In this document: positions 10,461 through 18,708 of the stretch, piece by piece
How the letters are laid out: each line of letters opens with the position of its first letter
Position numbering within the stretch: the first letter of the stretch is position 1
Assembly: GCF_014212125.1 (NCBI RefSeq)
Contig: NZ_JACJVP010000039.1
Location: forward strand, 1-64,000
Direction: 5' to 3'
Length of the DNA: 64,000 nt
Source: Cohnella nanjingensis
Lineage (GTDB): Bacteria > Bacillota > Bacilli > Paenibacillales > Paenibacillaceae
Position numbers and translations under genes: made by a program
Notes under the pieces: model-generated
The model's database searches: none
Seen by the model: only the letters and a program-made list of their open reading frames with translations
What the model was told of the DNA's origin: nothing

Positions 10461-10513
10461 AATTAGTGAGAATACTTCCATAATAAGTGAGACACTTTTT
10501 CGTAATTAACGAG
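10461..10513. repeat. Three 21-22-bp-spaced direct repeats (putative transposon end)
   Basis: Copies begin at 10461 (AATTAGTGAGAA), 10482 (AATAAGTGAGAC) and 10504 (AATTAACGAGAA). The third is the most degenerate. The regular spacing is the main reason to read them as transposase binding sites. Confidence 0.5.
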
Positions 10514-10543
10514 AAAATGCATAATTATGCATAATTATGGATA

Positions 10544-10582
10544 TAAAAAGTGTGCTGGTCATTTAGACCAGCACACTTTTTT
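10544..10582 (+). terminator. Strong hairpin with T-run
   Basis: A stem of about 15 bp (AAAGTGTGCTGGTC with its complement) around ATTTA is followed by eight T. It lies directly before the ribosome site of the gene at 10598, so it may shield that gene from readthrough. Confidence 0.7.
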
Positions 10583-10597
10583 TTAGGAGTAATGATC

Positions 10598-10921
10598 ATG
10601 AAGTGGCCCAATCAACCGGTTCAGAAGCCAGATGAATCATTTTTTAGCTACATGCTCCGACTAGCAGAAATGAATGACATAATGAGTTACCGAATCAATC
10701 TAGGTCTTACAGGAGTTCGTTTTCGAAAATATAACCCCAACATTCTTTCGGCCGTTGAGATTGCTAAAGGGAAACTGAATGAAGTTCTTTTTGATTTCGA
10801 CATCCATAAGTGGCTTGTTCAAAAGAAGGATAGTAAAAACGTCAACATCCGAAAAATAAGATTTAGACTGCGCGGAAATTTCATAATCGTGCTAACTCGA
10901 AAAAGAAAAATAAAGTATTAG
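10598..10921 (+). CDS. Truncated TniQ-like protein
   Basis: The 107-residue AT-rich frame starts with ATG eight bases after TAGGAG. Its N-terminus (WPNQPVQKPDESFFSYML then RLAEMN) resembles the start of TniQ/TnsD proteins, where a Pro-rich strand leads into an E-S-x-x-S/Y-x-x-R-L-A helix; TniQ links target recognition to the transposase. Intact TniQ proteins are several hundred residues, so this is cut or frameshifted after about 100 residues. The Lys/Arg-rich tail (LTRKRKIKY) is probably out of register. Similarity is judged by eye and is suggestive only. Confidence 0.4.
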   Translation: MKWPNQPVQKPDESFFSYMLRLAEMNDIMSYRINLGLTGVRFRKYNPNILSAVEIAKGKLNEVLFDFDIHKWLVQKKDSKNVNIRKIRFRLRGNFIIVLTRKRKIKY

Positions 10922-10944
10922 ACTGACTATATGGACATAACAGC

Positions 10945-11060
10945 CGCTCGAGCGCGGATCGCATCCGGAAGAACTTGGAGCATGAGCTGCAGCGCAGCCA
11001 CCCGACCGCCGTCACCGGGGCGCCGCGCGTATGCGGCTTGCCCGCCAGTCTACAACTCTA
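10945..11060 (+). pseudogene. Possible cysteine desulfurase 3' fragment
   Basis: A short GC-rich island between AT-rich sequences can be read as RIRKNLEHELQRSHP followed by TAVTGAPRVCGLPASLQL. This has the rhythm of the NifS/IscS C-terminal region (LxxxL...VxxNGxPxxRLPxxLxxSF). No start or full domain is present. It may be the interrupted host sequence at the right edge of the transposon remnant. Weak evidence. Confidence 0.2.
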
Positions 11061-11229
11061 TTTATTACGGTCTAATACTTTATTTTCTTCTTACATCAAA
11101 ACCTCGCTTAATCCTGAACTGATCGCCAACGTCTCATTTTGTATAAGCGAGTATGGGAAAGTAAAAACAAGTGAGATATAAGGATATTTCTTGGTCCACG
11201 ATCGTGTTATACATATACGAGGTGAAAGC

Positions 11230-11697
11230 ATGGATGACATTTATAAACGGAACGTAGAAATGATTTATCGCATTTGCTTCATGTATCTCAAAAATTCAAC
11301 CGATTCGGAGGATGCTGTTCAATCGATTTTTCTGAAACTATTGAAGTCCAACACGTCTTTTGCTGACCCCGAGCATGAGAAGGCATGGCTTATCGTAACG
11401 ACCAGGAACTATTGCAAGGATTTACTGAAAAGCTGGTGGAGAACGCGGAAAGTCGAGCTGACACGCTTGCCGGAAGCGGTTTGGAGGGATGACGGCGATC
11501 GCTCGAGAGAGGTGCTTGATCAGCTGCTGGCGTTGCCTGATAAATACAAAATCGTACTCTATCTTTATTATTTCGAAGAGTATTCAGTCAGAGAAATCGC
11601 GAACATGCTCATCCGCAAAGAAAGCACGATTCAATCACAGCTGGCGAAGGGGCGTACGCTCATGAAGTTAAGCTTAGGAGGCCACTATGATAAATAA
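11230..11697 (+). CDS. ECF-type RNA polymerase sigma factor
   Basis: The 155-residue protein has sigma region 2 (YKRNVEMIYRICFMYLKN with DSEDAVQSIFLKLL) and region 4 (LLALPDKYKIVLYLYYFEEY then SVREIANML and IQSQLAKGR). There is no region 3, as in ECF sigma factors. The ATG follows AGGTGAAAGC. It overlaps the next gene by 11 bases; that gene encodes a membrane protein with the shape of an anti-sigma factor, so the signal is probably at the cell envelope. The target regulon cannot be read here. Confidence 0.85.
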   Translation: MDDIYKRNVEMIYRICFMYLKNSTDSEDAVQSIFLKLLKSNTSFADPEHEKAWLIVTTRNYCKDLLKSWWRTRKVELTRLPEAVWRDDGDRSREVLDQLLALPDKYKIVLYLYYFEEYSVREIANMLIRKESTIQSQLAKGRTLMKLSLGGHYDK

Positions 11698-12394
11698 TCA
11701 TATCAATCAACTTTTCGAGGCAATTACTCCAAACGAGAATCAGAAAGAGAACATGTGGACAGCCATCGAACGGCAGCGCCGGGTCGCACATGAACCAAGC
11801 CGAGAGATGCGCGGACGAGCCTCCTATCGCAAAATACTGATCTCGTTATCTGCCAGCTTGCTCGTACTCCTCATCTCGGCAACAGCGTATGCTGCAGTAT
11901 CCGGCGATATCGAAAAGTTATACGATCGCTATTTTAACGGAAAAGGACAGACGGTTACCTTAGCAAACGGCGATACCTTGCACTATGAAATTGAAGGTAA
12001 AAATAAGAAGGTAATAGCCAGCCCCGGCAATGGGCCTTGGCTCGTCAAGAAATCCTGGGGGCGCCTCATCGTAAGCGTAAACGGAGAAAAAATCAATATT
12101 ACGGAGGCGCTTAAGAAGAAGGGATACTTTTACTATAGCTATCGAGACGACACTAACATCCTGCATCGCTTGTATATCGTGAAGAACGCCGGCGGAACCA
12201 AAGATTATGCGGAGCGGTGGTACTCCCAGATGGAATGGCTGCCCGAGCTGGGCATGTCAGGAGGAGTGCGAGGACTTAGCCAGGAATTGGCGATGGCCAT
12301 CGGAGGCGCCAATCTGGATGCAGAGGAAGGGAAAGATCTGGACGCTGCACTTAAGGACCGCTTAGCGAAGTATTGGAAAGAGTATGGAAATTAG
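11687..12394 (+). CDS. Membrane-anchored putative anti-sigma factor
   Basis: The 235-residue protein has a cytosolic N-terminus of about 48 residues, one membrane helix (ILISLSASLLVLLISATAYA, about residues 50-70) and an extracytoplasmic domain rich in Lys, Tyr and Gly. It overlaps the ECF sigma gene. I see no ZAS zinc motif (HxxxCxxC). Position and topology argue that it holds the sigma factor inactive until an envelope signal arrives; this is inference from context. The outer domain is not recognised. Confidence 0.65.
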   Translation: MINNHINQLFEAITPNENQKENMWTAIERQRRVAHEPSREMRGRASYRKILISLSASLLVLLISATAYAAVSGDIEKLYDRYFNGKGQTVTLANGDTLHYEIEGKNKKVIASPGNGPWLVKKSWGRLIVSVNGEKINITEALKKKGYFYYSYRDDTNILHRLYIVKNAGGTKDYAERWYSQMEWLPELGMSGGVRGLSQELAMAIGGANLDAEEGKDLDAALKDRLAKYWKEYGN

Positions 12395-12471
12395 ACGTCA
12401 TACGGGGTCTTCTTTCAAGGTGGATAACGGATACGCTTCATTTACTTGATCGACACAGCAACTATTTTCAA

Positions 12472-12505
12472 GGCCGTCCCCAACCAGGGGCGGCCCTCTT
12501 CAGTT
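12472..12505 (+). terminator. Hairpin after the sigma/anti-sigma pair
   Basis: GGCCGTCCCC pairs with GGGGCGGCC across a 5-base loop, followed by CTCTTCAGTTTT. The T-tract is interrupted, so strength is uncertain. Confidence 0.55.
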
Positions 12506-12894
12506 TTGCCTTACTTATGCGGGCGGTTCCGAAGCCAGGGCAGCTCGGTCTGCCACACCTTTCGCGGTCATGTTTAAGTTTTTCCAATACGAGACTCGAT
12601 TTCCATTCCACAAATTCGAAGCTCCTAAAGCCATCATTTCATACAGGGGGCAACATGCATCTCCTTTATTCCTGCACGCCCTTTCGCTGATCCACAACCC
12701 GATCTCCCCCATAGCTCATCTTCTTTCACACTCTTCCTAGGGTGAAATCCTGCGAATTCATGAGTCTGAGTGAGGAAACTGGATCATTTCGAGGGAGTTT
12801 AATCTAGGTTGATGTGAATCTTGACCATTGTTAAGCCAATCAGAAGCTTAAAACCGAGCATTTTCTTCAGAGCGTTGTGTCTCACGTAAACCTC
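12506..12894. other. Gene-free stretch
   Basis: No frame here has a ribosome site or a recognisable family. A 65-codon minus-strand frame (12515-12712) looks like chance. No promoter or strong hairpin was seen. Confidence 0.5.
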
Positions 12895-13344
12895 TCACGC
12901 CTTCTGAACAGAGGGCGAGTAAAATACATCACTATGCATATGCTTGATTCTTTCCCAGTTGCCGGGATTGGTCGTGTCTAAAGAGCGGTACTCCAGAATG
13001 GCCTGATATAGAGCGGTTTTTTGTTCCAAATGGGCAACGTGCTGTTTGGCTTCTTCGAGCTTTACGAGCGCATCTTCTTTATGCTCCGTCATGAGTGCGT
13101 AACGTTGCGGAATGGTCGAATCTCCTTCGAGACAGAGATCTACGTACCTCTTAATAACTTCAATAGGCATCCCGGATTGCTTGAGGCATTTGATGCCATG
13201 CAACCAGTTGATCGATTCTTCGTCAAACATCCGAATATTGTTTTGATTACGCTGTACGCTTGGCACTAGACCTTTATCCGTGTAAAAGCGTACTGCGTGC
13301 TCGGTGAGTCCCGTTATTAGGGCGGCTTCTTTGACCGTATGCAT
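12895..13344 (-). CDS. MerR family transcriptional regulator
   Basis: The 149-residue protein has an N-terminal MerR winged helix (MHTVKEAALITGLTEHAVRF, YTDKGLVPSVQRN, IRMFDEESINWL), then a dimerisation coiled coil (about residues 80-110, KEDALVKLEEAKQHVAHLEQ). The ATG has a perfect AGGAGG. It is divergent from an aldo/keto reductase, and the intergenic region holds a 19-bp-spacer promoter typical of MerR targets. No metal-binding Cys cluster is visible, so the ligand is more likely organic, as for regulators of reductases responding to reactive carbonyls. Confidence 0.85.
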   Translation of the reverse strand: MHTVKEAALITGLTEHAVRFYTDKGLVPSVQRNQNNIRMFDEESINWLHGIKCLKQSGMPIEVIKRYVDLCLEGDSTIPQRYALMTEHKEDALVKLEEAKQHVAHLEQKTALYQAILEYRSLDTTNPGNWERIKHMHSDVFYSPSVQKA

Positions 13345-13381
13345 GTGAAATCCTCCTTGGAAAATAATTTTTGAAAGCAGC

Positions 13382-13412
13382 TTGACTTCGTGTAACACGA
13401 AGGTTCTAAGCT
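13382..13412 (+). promoter_or_regulatory. MerR-type promoter with dyad operator
   Basis: TTGACT (13382-13387) and a weak TAAGCT (13407-13412) are separated by 19 bp. The spacer contains the dyad CTTCGTG-TAA-CACGAAG. Overlong spacing with a centred dyad is the hallmark of promoters that MerR activators untwist. It would drive the aldo/keto reductase. Confidence 0.5.
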
Positions 13413-13498
13413 TAGTGTAACGCAAATGAGTCGTAAGTGGAATTCCCGCTGTAGTGCCCGATTCAGGGGATAAGCGCCGTTTGCCGTTATACATTTAA

Positions 13499-14368
<870 letters not shown>

Positions 14369-14413
14369 CCTTGATTAAACCGTAAACTCATCATGCGTTT
14401 ATCCTCATCTATT

Positions 14414-14450
14414 AAGAAAGGACAGGGCGATCGCCCCTGTTCTTTCTTTA
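14414..14450. terminator. Terminator after the aldo/keto reductase
   Basis: A long stem (AAGAAAGGACAGGGG-like arms, one mismatch each side) is centred near GATC and runs into TTTCTTTA. Confidence 0.75.
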
Positions 14451-14454
14451 CTTG

Positions 14455-15410
14455 AATTGCAAATTCTAAAAATAGCAAAACTGCTGCTATCGGTGGACCG
14501 AATCTATACTCCACCAATACAGGTCACACACAGAACCCCGAGACCCCCATAACTATCCTGCCAGTTAGCTTAATCCTCTCTGGTCTGCTTGTCACAATGA
14601 ACTATACCTCAAACTGACGTCAGGAGGTCCCTAGAAACCGTCAGAATAGGGTTGTTACGAATATTAATTGACACTTCCGAAAAAGGAGATTATAGACTTA
14701 TTCCTGACACTATTGGGATGAGGAGCTTTTTTATGAAAGTCAACGCATTGGTTCTGTCCGGGTAAGCAGCTTCGAGCAGAATCCAGAACGACAATTGGAA
14801 CAAGTTTAGGTTGACCGGCTGTTTACAAACAAAGCTTCCGGTAAAGATGCGGTCTTCATGGCATTTAGATCATGCCGATATTATTCTTCGTTCTCGGGGT
14901 AATCGACCTTCAGCTGATCGACCGTATCGTACTTTTGGGTCTCAAACATGAATTTCGCTGGTGTTTTCTCTGTTCGGTCTTTGATGACATGGCCATATAC
15001 TTTACCATACTTCTCAAATACGAACATCGACTTACATACGCCATACTCCATAAAGTGCAATTCGATGCAGCAAAAGAGTTTCTGCTGAACAAAGAGAATT
15101 CTCTCCGGATCACTAAAGAACAAGCCAATTTATATTATAAAATCGGATTTCTGACCCCGCGTGAGCTGGTAGACTACGTTTAAACATCGCCTCCATGTAT
15201 AATTGAGTCATTTTCGTCCCCAATTGAGAAGATGAGACCAATACGACGAAGCTGTAGATTGCCTCATGACAAAAAAACACAGCTGCGATAGGTGTCAACG
15301 ACGAAGTCCACTCCTGCCGCCTGCATCCAAAGCGAGGCAACGCCATTGCTTAAATACCCCTTTGGGTTTCTCAATCTTCGATTATCAAATGACCAGAATT
15401 CTAGTTAGGA
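14455..15410. other. Stretch without a convincing gene
   Basis: Nearly 1 kb of lower-GC DNA. A ribosome site plus ATG near 14730 opens MKVNALVLSG and then stops at once, which looks like the 5' end of a dead gene. A minus-strand frame at 14881-15123 ends plausibly (MFVFEKYGKVYGHVIKD, then TQKYDTVDQLKVDYPENEE) but has no good start. It lies downstream of the Ntox44 gene and could be a remnant of its partner. Confidence 0.35.
14881..15123 (-). pseudogene. Unrecognised small frame, possibly a remnant
   Basis: An 80-codon minus-strand frame with a protein-like, Lys/Glu-rich C-terminus and no ribosome site. Its position just downstream of the toxin-domain gene is where an immunity gene would sit, but I recognise no immunity family. 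A plus-strand frame over the same bases (14872-15183) is also open, so the strand is uncertain. Confidence 0.2.
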
Positions 15411-15417
15411 CAAGATG

Positions 15418-16161
15418 CTAAAAGAAATGGGAGTCAAATTCGCTGCAGCCGTCGGCAATCGCTTGGGAATCCACAGGATGATCGAAAAAGGAGAAAACAT
15501 ACCTCCAATCCGATGTCCCGGAGTATACTTGATACATCCCGGCAGCGAGCCTCAACACGAAACAACTGAGCCCAATTGCTCTCCCCATATAACCAAAATG
15601 ATGGTTGCCGATGTATTCCCCGGTTTTTTCAGCGCCCCGAAAAGAGTAGATTGATTTGTCCCCAATAACTTGCTTCAAGTCCCAAATTCCTTTTGTTCGG
15701 GTCAGTACGTAAAAAAAACCCAAATGATAAGTATGGGCATAAGCTGAACCTTTCTGAATGGCATAGCGGTCAAAACTTATTTTGATCGCTTTCGCCGCAT
15801 TGAGGTTCGTTTCGTACAGTAGATCAAAATCTATTGGAGCTTTTATTAGCTGTTTGGATGCGCGTTCTATCGCGTTCGCTTGTTCCGTGATGATTTGTTC
15901 TAATTCCTGTTTGTCTTTGCGGGTCAGTCGGATTTTAAAGCAGCAGACAGCGATGAAAGCCGTCAAGCTGGAGAAGATAAGAAGCAGGTTCCCCCATATT
16001 AAAATGGCAAGCCAAATACCGAAAAACGCGCCAGAATATATTCTGAATTTTGCCGAAGGGAAGAAGCGGAACAGAAATACAAGCCGGTTCAGTTTCAAAG
16101 CGTACACCTCTGAACGGATTTCTGCCAGTTTATTCAAGGCGGCATCGGCGGTCAACGGCAT
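15418..16161 (-). CDS. Membrane protein with C-terminal polymorphic toxin type 44 (Ntox44) domain
   Basis: The 247-residue protein has two adjacent hydrophobic segments near residues 40-76 (SGAFFGIWLAILIWG and LLLIFSSLTAFIAVCCF), a charged helical stretch, then a C-terminal block matching the type 44 polymorphic toxin signature: GIWDLKQVIG, YSFRGAEKTGEYIGNHHFGY, AAGMYQVYSGTSDW, FFDHPVDSQAIADG. That domain is thought to be a toxin delivered by secretion systems; its activity is not well established. There is no long N-terminal delivery region and no clear ribosome site before the ATG. It may be a cut-down toxin or a membrane-tethered relative. Confidence 0.6.
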   Translation of the reverse strand: MPLTADAALNKLAEIRSEVYALKLNRLVFLFRFFPSAKFRIYSGAFFGIWLAILIWGNLLLIFSSLTAFIAVCCFKIRLTRKDKQELEQIITEQANAIERASKQLIKAPIDFDLLYETNLNAAKAIKISFDRYAIQKGSAYAHTYHLGFFYVLTRTKGIWDLKQVIGDKSIYSFRGAEKTGEYIGNHHFGYMGRAIGLSCFVLRLAAGMYQVYSGTSDWRYVFSFFDHPVDSQAIADGCSEFDSHFF

Positions 16162-16258
16162 GAGCCCAATTTATCGAAGGAACGTTATACAGGCCGTTGC
16201 GGTTGCCGAGCGGTCCCGTACAATATAGCCATCGTCTCGTTCGAAAGGTGGGGACACG

Positions 16259-16891
16259 TTGGCATACGTCCGAATGATTGTCGTTCAAGAACGGAAAGGC
16301 TACTTGATAGCCAAGAGATTAATGGACATCATAGGCACTCTCATGGGCATAATTCTGTTCTCGTTGGTAATGATCTTGGTTGCGATTCTTATTAAGCTGG
16401 AGGATCCGAGAGGAAAAGTGCTTTTCAAACAGGCCCGCATCGGAAAAAGTGGGAAGCTGTTCCAAATATACAAATTCCGTTCGATGTCAGCGGATGCGGA
16501 GGAAAAGCTGGAGGAACTGCTCCCGGTCAACGAGGCTTCCGGGGCAATATTCAAAATTAGGAACGACCCTCGCGTGACGAAGGTCGGAAAGTGGATTCGC
16601 AGAATGAGCATTGACGAACTGCCGCAAATATGGAACGTGCTTAAAGGCGACATGAGTCTTGTCGGCCCCAGGCCGCCTTTGCCCAGGGAAGTTAAGGAGT
16701 ACAGTGAATTCGACAAGCAACGATTACTTGTGACCCCAGGCTGCACGGGTCTGTGGCAGATATCCGGACGCGGCCGGCTGGAGTTCGAGGAAATGCTGGC
16801 GCTGGATTTGAAATATATTCAGAAGCGATCAATTACAACGGATATTGGGATTATTGTGAAGACGTTCGGGCTATTGTTTAAAGGATATTGA
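16259..16891 (+). CDS. Sugar transferase (bacterial sugar transferase family)
   Basis: The 210-residue membrane enzyme is of the polyprenyl-phosphate hexose-1-phosphate transferase family (PF02397), which starts exopolysaccharide repeat units on a lipid carrier. An N-terminal hairpin helix (about 18-45) precedes the signatures VLFKQARIGKSGKLFQIYKF with RSM, SIDELPQIWNVLKGDMSLVG with PRPP, and PGCTGLWQISGRG. The likely start is TTG after AAAGGTGGGG. It stands alone with no glycosyltransferase neighbours, so it is either an orphan or a leftover of a polysaccharide locus. Confidence 0.9.
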   Translation: MAYVRMIVVQERKGYLIAKRLMDIIGTLMGIILFSLVMILVAILIKLEDPRGKVLFKQARIGKSGKLFQIYKFRSMSADAEEKLEELLPVNEASGAIFKIRNDPRVTKVGKWIRRMSIDELPQIWNVLKGDMSLVGPRPPLPREVKEYSEFDKQRLLVTPGCTGLWQISGRGRLEFEEMLALDLKYIQKRSITTDIGIIVKTFGLLFKGY

Positions 16892-16909
16892 AATCGCTTA
16901 ACTGCCTAA

Positions 16910-17437
16910 GTTATCGAGCATCGGCGAGTACCTAGGGAAGTCATCCAGGAAAGCCATGAGAAGGTGCTGCGGACGTTCCACCAGATCAAGGACAAGGTAG
17001 ATTCGTTTTACCTGTACGACACGGCGGAAAGACATCCGTCTCAATTTTTCGTGAAAGAGAATGACCAGATCCGAGTCGTGAATGAAAGGCGGATCGGAGA
17101 GGTTTACGCTAAGGCCGGGGTGGATGCGCCAGCACTCGATAAATGGGTCCAGCTAGAAGAGCCGCTGCAACTGAAGGAAGTATTGAAGAAGGGGCAGGGC
17201 ATCCCTACCGGGAGCCAGGTCACGCCAGCGCTCCTGAAAAATCATTTGTCCAGCTATTCTTTCGAAGTAATTATTGGCCAGGAGATCCTTTACTTTGAGT
17301 TGAAGGGCCAAGACAAGGTTTCTCGTCTGCGTCTCGAGAAGGTGCCATACGTGTCCCAAGAGACGAAGAACATGTGGCTTGATCAGGCAGCTGCACCTAG
17401 TAAAGCAGCAATGCGTAATATGAACCTCGAAATGTAG
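16910..17437 (+). pseudogene. Truncated zeta-toxin family protein (C-terminal part)
   Basis: An open frame begins directly after a stop at 16907 and reads VPREVIQESHEKVLRTFHQI, then KDKVDSFYLYDTAERHPSQF and FVKENDQIRVVNERRIGEVY. This is the C-terminal half of zeta-toxin/AAA_33 proteins, kinases that phosphorylate UDP-N-acetylglucosamine. The Walker A half is missing, so it cannot be active. A GTG at 16964 exists but has no good ribosome site. A following 42-codon frame (17440-17568) may be a partner remnant. I treat it as gene debris. Confidence 0.55.
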
Positions 17438-17524
17438 AAATGGCGATATACGTGGACATGTCCAAGTTGATGAAGTCGTTCGAAAAACAGAAGGAGAAGC
17501 ACTACGAAGAGCTCCAGTATCCAG

Positions 17525-17815
17525 GGATTAAACCAAAGACAGCTGGATTCATTATTAGACTCAAATAGCAATACGATCGGAGCTCTTTTATTACATATCG
17601 CTGCCAATGAATACGCTTACTTCGTTAATACTTTTGAAGAAAGAGAACTAAGCGATGACGAACAGATTCAATGGGGAGCAGCTATCCGATTGGGTGAAGA
17701 AGCAAGAGAAAAGATACGTGGGAATGATTTGAGTTATTATATTAAAAAGTTAAATGACGTCAGAAGTAATACTCTAAAAAGGTTTAAGGATGTAGATGAT
17801 GAGTGGTTACACACG
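17525..17815 (+). pseudogene. DinB-like (DUF664) protein fragment
   Basis: The frame reads GLNQRQLDSLLDSNSNTIGA, LLLHIAANEYAYFVNTFEER, WGAAIRLGEEAREKIRG and LNDVRSNTLKRFKDVDDEWL. This is the middle of a DinB/DUF664 four-helix protein with its metal-site His in LLLHIAA. Both ends are missing: the left runs into zeta-region sequence and the right into the 3' end of the acetyltransferase gene. Lower GC than the core genome. Confidence 0.55.
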
Positions 17816-17845
17816 ATCGGTTTGGGAGCCATCGGAAAGAAATGC

Positions 17846-18385
17846 TTATTTTCTGTAGCTTCTGTAATAAAAGTAACTATCATTTTCCATATGAAATTTG
17901 TTATCCCCTATAGGCGTTCGTCTTTCAAGCAACTTAAATCCACATTTTTCAGCCAATTTGTTCGAGGGAACATTGGCACAATTAATTGTCAGGATTAAAT
18001 ACTTAACATCAGATACCTCAAAGCACCATTCTGCCAAGGCACTTATCGCTTCTCTGGTATATCCGTTCCTTTGATGTTTTTCCGACATGAAATATCCCAG
18101 TTCGATTTCATTTAGCTTCTCTTTAAGCCCCACCCCTATGCTACCAATCATCTCATCGGTGTTTGGCAAGGCAATCGCGTAGGAACGGCCAATGGAAATA
18201 TCCGTATTATCCGATTGCTTTTGATACTGATCAATCAATCCATAATAATCCTGCGGATGTGCGCGTCCGTCAGCCCAATCTGGCATATAACGGTATACAG
18301 CCGATTCCCTGGCAATTGAATAAAACCTTTTAGCATCTTTTTTTTCCAAGGTTCTTATAACAACATTTTGAGTTTCTATGCGCAT
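17846..18385 (-). CDS. GNAT family N-acetyltransferase (RimJ/RimL type)
   Basis: The 179-residue acetyl-CoA-dependent transferase is complete. It has VIRTLEKKDAKRFYSIARES at the N-terminus, the beta-bulge region IELGYFMSEKHQRNGYTREA (acetyl-CoA pyrophosphate loop Q-x-x-G-Y/A), AISALAEWCFE, and N-xx-S-x-x-LAEKCGFK near the C-terminus. This arrangement is typical of RimJ/RimL-like enzymes acting on protein N-termini or small amines; the substrate is unknown. A strong AGGAGGAG precedes the ATG. Its 3' end abuts the DinB fragment, convergently. Confidence 0.88.
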   Translation of the reverse strand: MRIETQNVVIRTLEKKDAKRFYSIARESAVYRYMPDWADGRAHPQDYYGLIDQYQKQSDNTDISIGRSYAIALPNTDEMIGSIGVGLKEKLNEIELGYFMSEKHQRNGYTREAISALAEWCFEVSDVKYLILTINCANVPSNKLAEKCGFKLLERRTPIGDNKFHMENDSYFYYRSYRK

Positions 18386-18469
18386 GGCGGATACTCCTCC
18401 TAATACAAATTTTGTTCGCTGCTCATTTGTTTACCTATTATAACATGCACACACTTGACAGGAGGCACT

Positions 18470-18625
18470 TTGCATTCAAAAGTTTGGGTGTATGACCGTG
18501 CAGGCTTTCCGGTTTACAAGATACTGGATGGTTACGAACGACACGGCGTCAAGTTGCCGAGCCCGCTGCAATGGAGCGATCTAACAGAAGGCACGTTTAT
18601 TGAAGGACAGCGGAATCTGGAATGA
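18470..18625 (+). CDS. Small protein or gene fragment, unrecognised
   Basis: A 51-codon frame starting with TTG after a good AGGAGG reads MHSKVWVYDRAGFPVYKILD then GYERHGVKLPSPLQWSDLTE. It is protein-like and has a proper ribosome site but no family I can name. It could be a short real gene or the tail of a restructured one. Confidence 0.3.
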   Translation: MHSKVWVYDRAGFPVYKILDGYERHGVKLPSPLQWSDLTEGTFIEGQRNLE

Positions 18626-18708
18626 ACTGAAGTGTGAATATACCGGAAAAGCATAGAGGCGCAGAGCCTCGTCTTATGAGAATGGAGCCTCTAATTGTGC
18701 CGTTGTCC

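Larger units (their letters stand above)
10449..10935. mobile_element. Remnant of a Tn7/Tn5053-like transposon end
   Basis: An AT-rich segment, unlike the GC-rich flanks, begins right after the nrdJ terminator. It opens with TGTTGTCAG and carries three degenerate AATTAGTGAG-type repeats 21-22 bases apart. These are followed by a short direct repeat (GCATAATTAT twice), a hairpin and a small gene resembling a TniQ N-terminus. Spaced ~22-bp transposase sites at an end plus tniQ is the architecture of TnsB/TniA-type transposons. No transposase gene remains. Confidence 0.4.

Noticed and set aside
10931-11181. Two overlapping small plus-strand genes
   Set aside because: No ribosome sites; one frame carries only a short desulfurase-like stretch, recorded as a possible fragment.
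12515-12712. 65-codon minus-strand gene
   Set aside because: No ribosome site, no family resemblance, and other frames are equally open.
17440-17568. 42-codon gene MAIYVDMSKL...
   Set aside because: Its second half overlaps the DinB fragment in another frame, so at most the first half is remnant coding sequence.
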